A stretch of 64,000 bases of DNA, from contig OZ007570.1 of NCBI GenBank assembly GCA_963931925.1, positions 34,491,084 through 34,555,083 on the forward strand, in the 5' to 3' direction. Made by a program: the position numbers and the translations under genes. Under the pieces are notes generated by a model. That model was not told the DNA's origin. It ran no database searches and was given only the letters and a program-made list of their open reading frames with translations. Origin of the DNA: Onchidella celtica. Its lineage: Eukaryota > Mollusca > Gastropoda > Systellommatophora > Onchidiidae. Shown piece after piece: positions 60,714-64,000 of the stretch (its first letter is position 1; each line of letters opens with the position of its first letter).

Positions 60714-61530
60714 GGAATACCTATTTACCGCGAAACCCCACGAAACCCCGCGAAACCCCGCAAAACCCCACGAAACCCCGCGAAACCCCACAGAATTTTT
60801 AATTTCAGTTCCTATTTTTTAAGTGTTGTCCGAAAAGTGAAAATGTAACGATACATTGTTTTCATAATTACGGTTTATTTACCATAAAATATACTTGTAG
60901 CAACTTTTTAAAACTAAAAGTTTGGCTTAGTTTTGGTGTTTTAAAAGAATAATTCGGCATTTTGTGTCGATGACCACCTGGCAATATTGTTCAATGGTCA
61001 CTTCGTGTTGCTAACCGCGTTTGCAACAAAAGAGGAAATTTCCGATTTTCAATTTCATTCCGCATCTTAAGGTTCGCAACTAAAGAGCAGGTAAGCATAT
61101 GTTGTACTTCTTTTTTATTACGGTATTATATTTACGAATTAAGCTTTTAATAACGGGGGGTGTCACGTAGGATTTATCAAGGGCCTAGGAATTTGACTAC
61201 CGAGCCTACATCAAGAAAGCCGAGATCTACAATCTGGATCTAGATTTTAGCAGAGAATCTAGTAGATCTAGATTCTAGTCGATCTAGATTTCAGATTAAG
61301 TTTATGTTGTACTTTCTTTCATTTTCATTGTTTTTCCTTTTTACTGTTTTGGAATTTTCCGTTAGGCAGATGCCGCACCGGACTCAAATCAGGAATGAAA
61401 TTATCATAAAATAAATTTACATTTCAATGAACGGAAACACTTAGGGGGTTTTGCGGGCTTTCGCGGGGTTTCGTGGGGTTTCGCGAGGTTTCATGGCGTT
61501 CCGCGGGGTTTCGCGTTAAATAGGCACCGC
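60714..61530. mobile_element. hAT-like non-autonomous element with subterminal 10-bp arrays
   Basis: 817 bp, flanked by an exact 8-bp target duplication ACTTTACA (60706-60713 and 61531-61538). Ends GGAATACCTATTTACCGCG and, inverted, GCGGTGCCTATTTAACGCG. Just inside each end is an array of the decamer CGAAACCCCR: six units on the left (about 60730-60792) and about seven inverted on the right (about 61444-61515). An 8-bp duplication with short TIRs and subterminal repeats fits the hAT superfamily, where such repeats bind transposase; P-type elements are an alternative. No transposase is encoded. Confidence 0.82.
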
Positions 61531-61929
61531 ACTTTACAGTAAACAAACCAGTCTTTAAGTACAGTTCTCTACATGACTTATGACTTGTTTCTGAATGACA
61601 AATATTTTTACCGTTTATTCTTGTCTCGTGAGTTTCATAACTTAACACAGGCTCACATCAGCTGATTGTGATCGGCCAATTAGTTGGATAGTAATGTCAT
61701 GACACTGAATTCAATGAGACCTCGTGCACGAGCAGACTAGCTGGATTTCAGTGGAACTCAATGTCTTGTCGTCACTGTAATATGGAAATAATGCATGGAA
61801 ATGGGGTTTTCTTTGACCAAGTAGACCTAACCCGGTAATTTAACTGTGGACCACACAGGATTGTTTTGTTTACGTGGTCATGTAATAAATCATGCACGCA
61901 TTTGCATCAGCAATAATAAAAAAATGACC

Positions 61930-62110
61930 TGTTCTTGGAAACTGTATTATGTGATGTACCGGTAAAGCTTTACATCTTTGAATCAAGTCGCTAGATCCAT
62001 CTCGATCAAATTCTAACCTGGAAGTCCAAATACAACCAAGTTCATGAGGTTAACAGCTTACTTGACCGTTTGCAGTGCGGTAGACTCTAGAACTAGAACA
62101 CTGTGACTCT
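61930..62110 (+). repeat. Triplicated block, copy 1
   Basis: TTCTTGGAAACTGTATTATG through CTGGAAGTCCAAATACAACC to TTTGCAGTGCGGTAGA aligns with 62330-62530 in direct orientation. Diverged. Confidence 0.6.
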
Positions 62111-62329
62111 AATCTGGGCAATAATTGCTCTCGTTTTCAAAGACCAAGTTGGTTTAAGCCACAATCTAGATTTAGCGATTAATAACCCTGATTTGAAGTC
62201 TGAAAGTAAACAACAAACAAAAGATCACGTAAAATGCTCCTGTTCAGAGCTTCACCATTGCTATTTTCTGTAAGAGTAAAGGTTCTGTACCCCAAAATAA
62301 ATCTGGACCATAATCCTGGGATCTAGACT

Positions 62330-62560
62330 TTAGACCTATTCCTGGAAATTGTATTCGGTGACGTAGAGCATCCGAACAATATACAAATCAATATTTCTCT
62401 TTGAATCAGTAGGGCTGTCTAGTTTGTCTAGTTCTAGATCTGACTTGGAACCATACAACCGAAGTCCTAAGTTGAGTGGATGTATGCTTACTACACAGTC
62501 TGTAGTGCTGTACATTCTAACTATGTTCTCTGGATCTAGATATATCTAGATCTTGTAGGC
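62330..62560 (+). repeat. Triplicated block, copy 2
   Basis: Contains CGGTGACGTAGAGCATCCG and CTAGTTCTAGATCTGACTTG. A near-identical inverted copy lies at 63860-63975. Confidence 0.75.
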
Positions 62561-63039
62561 GATGAGTGTCCTACCTCTACCGCATATTTCGTTCATTTCG
62601 CCAAAACAGATCTATACTGTGCCTGCCGTTTTCGAGGAATCTTGATCAGCTGCATCAGCTGATTCCTTGCAGCAGCCAGCAAACGAAAATTTAATGGTAA
62701 GTACAAATCACGGACAGGAAAAGTACGAATGTTGAATAAAAACGTGGCACGGAGAAGATAGGGCTCAACTTCGAAAATTGTCGTCGCTGAGCCAAATAAT
62801 ATAATTATTAAGTCTCAAAAATTCTGTCACACCTCTCTCAACATGAAATTGTAAAATGTTTTTCGTTTAATCTTTTTGCATACGATTTAAATCATTTAGG
62901 GTCATTTATTTATGTCATAAAAACAGCAGAAAAACACTGGGGTCACAGCGAGGCTTAAATCAAAGTAAAAAAACGAAAAAAGTCAAAATAAAAAAAGATG
63001 TAAAGCATCCGCTTCAGATAATTCAACGCGTATGTTTTT
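62561..63039. other. Intergenic DNA
   Basis: Nothing coding seen. The piece ACGGACAGGAAAAGTACGAA at 62713 resembles ACGGACAGGAAAAGCTAGGA at 2318, so part of a dispersed repeat is present. Confidence 0.4.
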
Positions 63040-63350
63040 GGTTTGTTTTATTCTGTTTTTTATTGTTGTTTTTTTTTTCTAAATAAGCACCGTATTGAAT
63101 TCATATTCTATAAAGCCTATGTTACACATTCTTCATTTTCTTATTTTTCGATTGTTTTATCTGTTCAGTTTCCTTTTTGTTTCTGTGTTGCTGTTTTGTT
63201 TATATGGAGGTTCGTCACCGAAATATTGAGATTTTCTTGTCTCCTTCTTATTTTTGCGTTTCATTGTATCGTTTGGAGATTATTTCTCGCACGATGCTTT
63301 GCTACATACAACTTTTTCTTTTTGCCAATTTTTGACTTTATTTATGTTAC
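63040..63350 (+). repeat. Dispersed repeat, direct copy of 7500-7690
   Basis: GATTGTTTTATCTGTTCA, TTCATTGTATCGTTT and ACATACAACTTTTTCTTTTT match the 7.5-kb copy in order. Confidence 0.6.
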
Positions 63351-63711
63351 CACCGTTCACTGGTGTAAATATACTATATGGTTACCACGCACCTTTTTGC
63401 ACGTGAGAAGAGCGAGATAGCTGTTTTTGTCTAAAATAAATACTGATCGCAGCCGACTTCACCTTTCTTTTTTCAAGAACATTGATACCATGTCACAAAC
63501 AATGCTCACATTTACAGATAGATTTAAAAAATAACCTGACACCTTTGTTGTTGTTTTTTTTATTTAAATCTGGCTTATATTACAAATTGGATCGATATGA
63601 AAATTTCAGAGCTACTAGATTATTCAGTATGAAAAAGAATTAACAATAACACACTGAATCAATAGACGGGACACAAGTTACTTTATTGTGGTCCCCACAG
63701 TTTACGGGACG

Positions 63712-63804
63712 TCATAATCAAAGTCGCACGTCTGGTAACTAGTGTGTCCGCCTCTTGCATTGATGACAGCCTGGCACTGGCGACTCATAGAGTGAATCAG
63801 TCAT
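63712..63804 (-). mobile_element. Tc1/mariner transposase carboxy end
   Basis: On the minus strand it reads MSRQCQAVINARGGHTSYQT then CDFDYDVP and TAA. SMxRRCQAVIxARGGHTRY is the standard end of Tc1-like transposases. LIHS precedes it, and further upstream (about 63805-63840) stops break the frame. Only this end of the gene lies here; it is a dead fragment. Confidence 0.8.
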
Positions 63805-63859
63805 CATTCTTGTGACTGCAACAGAGTTTACTGACACTCATCGAGGACTTCGGTTATAT

Positions 63860-63975
63860 TTATGGTTCCAAGTCAGATCTAGAACTAGATAAACCAGACA
63901 GCTCTACTGATTGAAAGAGAAATATTGATTTGTATGTTGTTCGAATGCTCTACGTCACCGTTGATAGCATTGTTA
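63860..63975 (-). repeat. Triplicated block, copy 3 (inverted)
   Basis: Minus strand reads CGGTGACGTAGAGCATTCG and CTAGTTCTAGATCTGACTTG, about 90 percent like 62350-62465. It directly abuts the Tc1/mariner fragment. Confidence 0.75.
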
Positions 63976-64000
63976 ATGTTATCGTTAAGCTCATCTTCAG

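Overview
This is a window of animal nuclear DNA, intron-rich, AT-rich and crowded with repeats. The C-type lectin exons, the P2RX7-type and THAP-type gene remnants, the long TATC/GATA arrays, the many short TIR elements and the frequent AGATCT tracts all suggest an invertebrate, most likely a mollusc (gastropod-like). The species cannot be read from the sequence. No intact single-exon gene, tRNA gene, rRNA gene, CRISPR array or bacterial-style operon was seen. Most long open frames are artefacts of simple repeats.

0-24 kb: two secreted C-type lectin genes lie head to head. The left one runs on the minus strand (signal exon at 3.4 kb, lectin exons at 0.7 and 0.2 kb) and continues off the left edge. 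The right one runs on the plus strand (signal exon 9.7 kb, lectin exons 12.5, 13.4 and 18.7 kb) and carries an in-frame stop, so it looks like a pseudogene. Signal exons, intron phases and about 100 bp of 5' flank are clearly homologous, so the pair arose by inverted duplication. Further inverted and direct blocks (4.4-5.25 kb with 20.2-22.7 kb; 8.6 kb with 23.8 kb) show repeated segmental copying. A solo LTR lies in an intron of the right gene, and a scrambled LTR element interrupts one duplicated block.

25-39 kb: a P2RX7-type intracellular-domain gene remnant (plus strand) has a Mag-like Ty3/Gypsy element, with LTRs and a 5-bp target duplication, in its first intron. Facing it on the minus strand is a multi-exon THAP-domain, DDE-transposase-like gene whose first acidic motif is changed.

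39-57 kb: mostly non-coding. It holds a piggyBac-type MITE, GATA arrays, an unexplained motif recurring every 165-205 bp, a LINE ORF1 remnant, two TIR elements with telomere-like cores, a 984-bp solo LTR and three MADF-like gene copies, two of them forming a large inverted repeat.

57-64 kb: the 3' end of a LINE, a ~79-bp minisatellite, an 817-bp hAT-like non-autonomous element with 10-bp subterminal repeat arrays, a triplicated block and a Tc1/mariner transposase tail.
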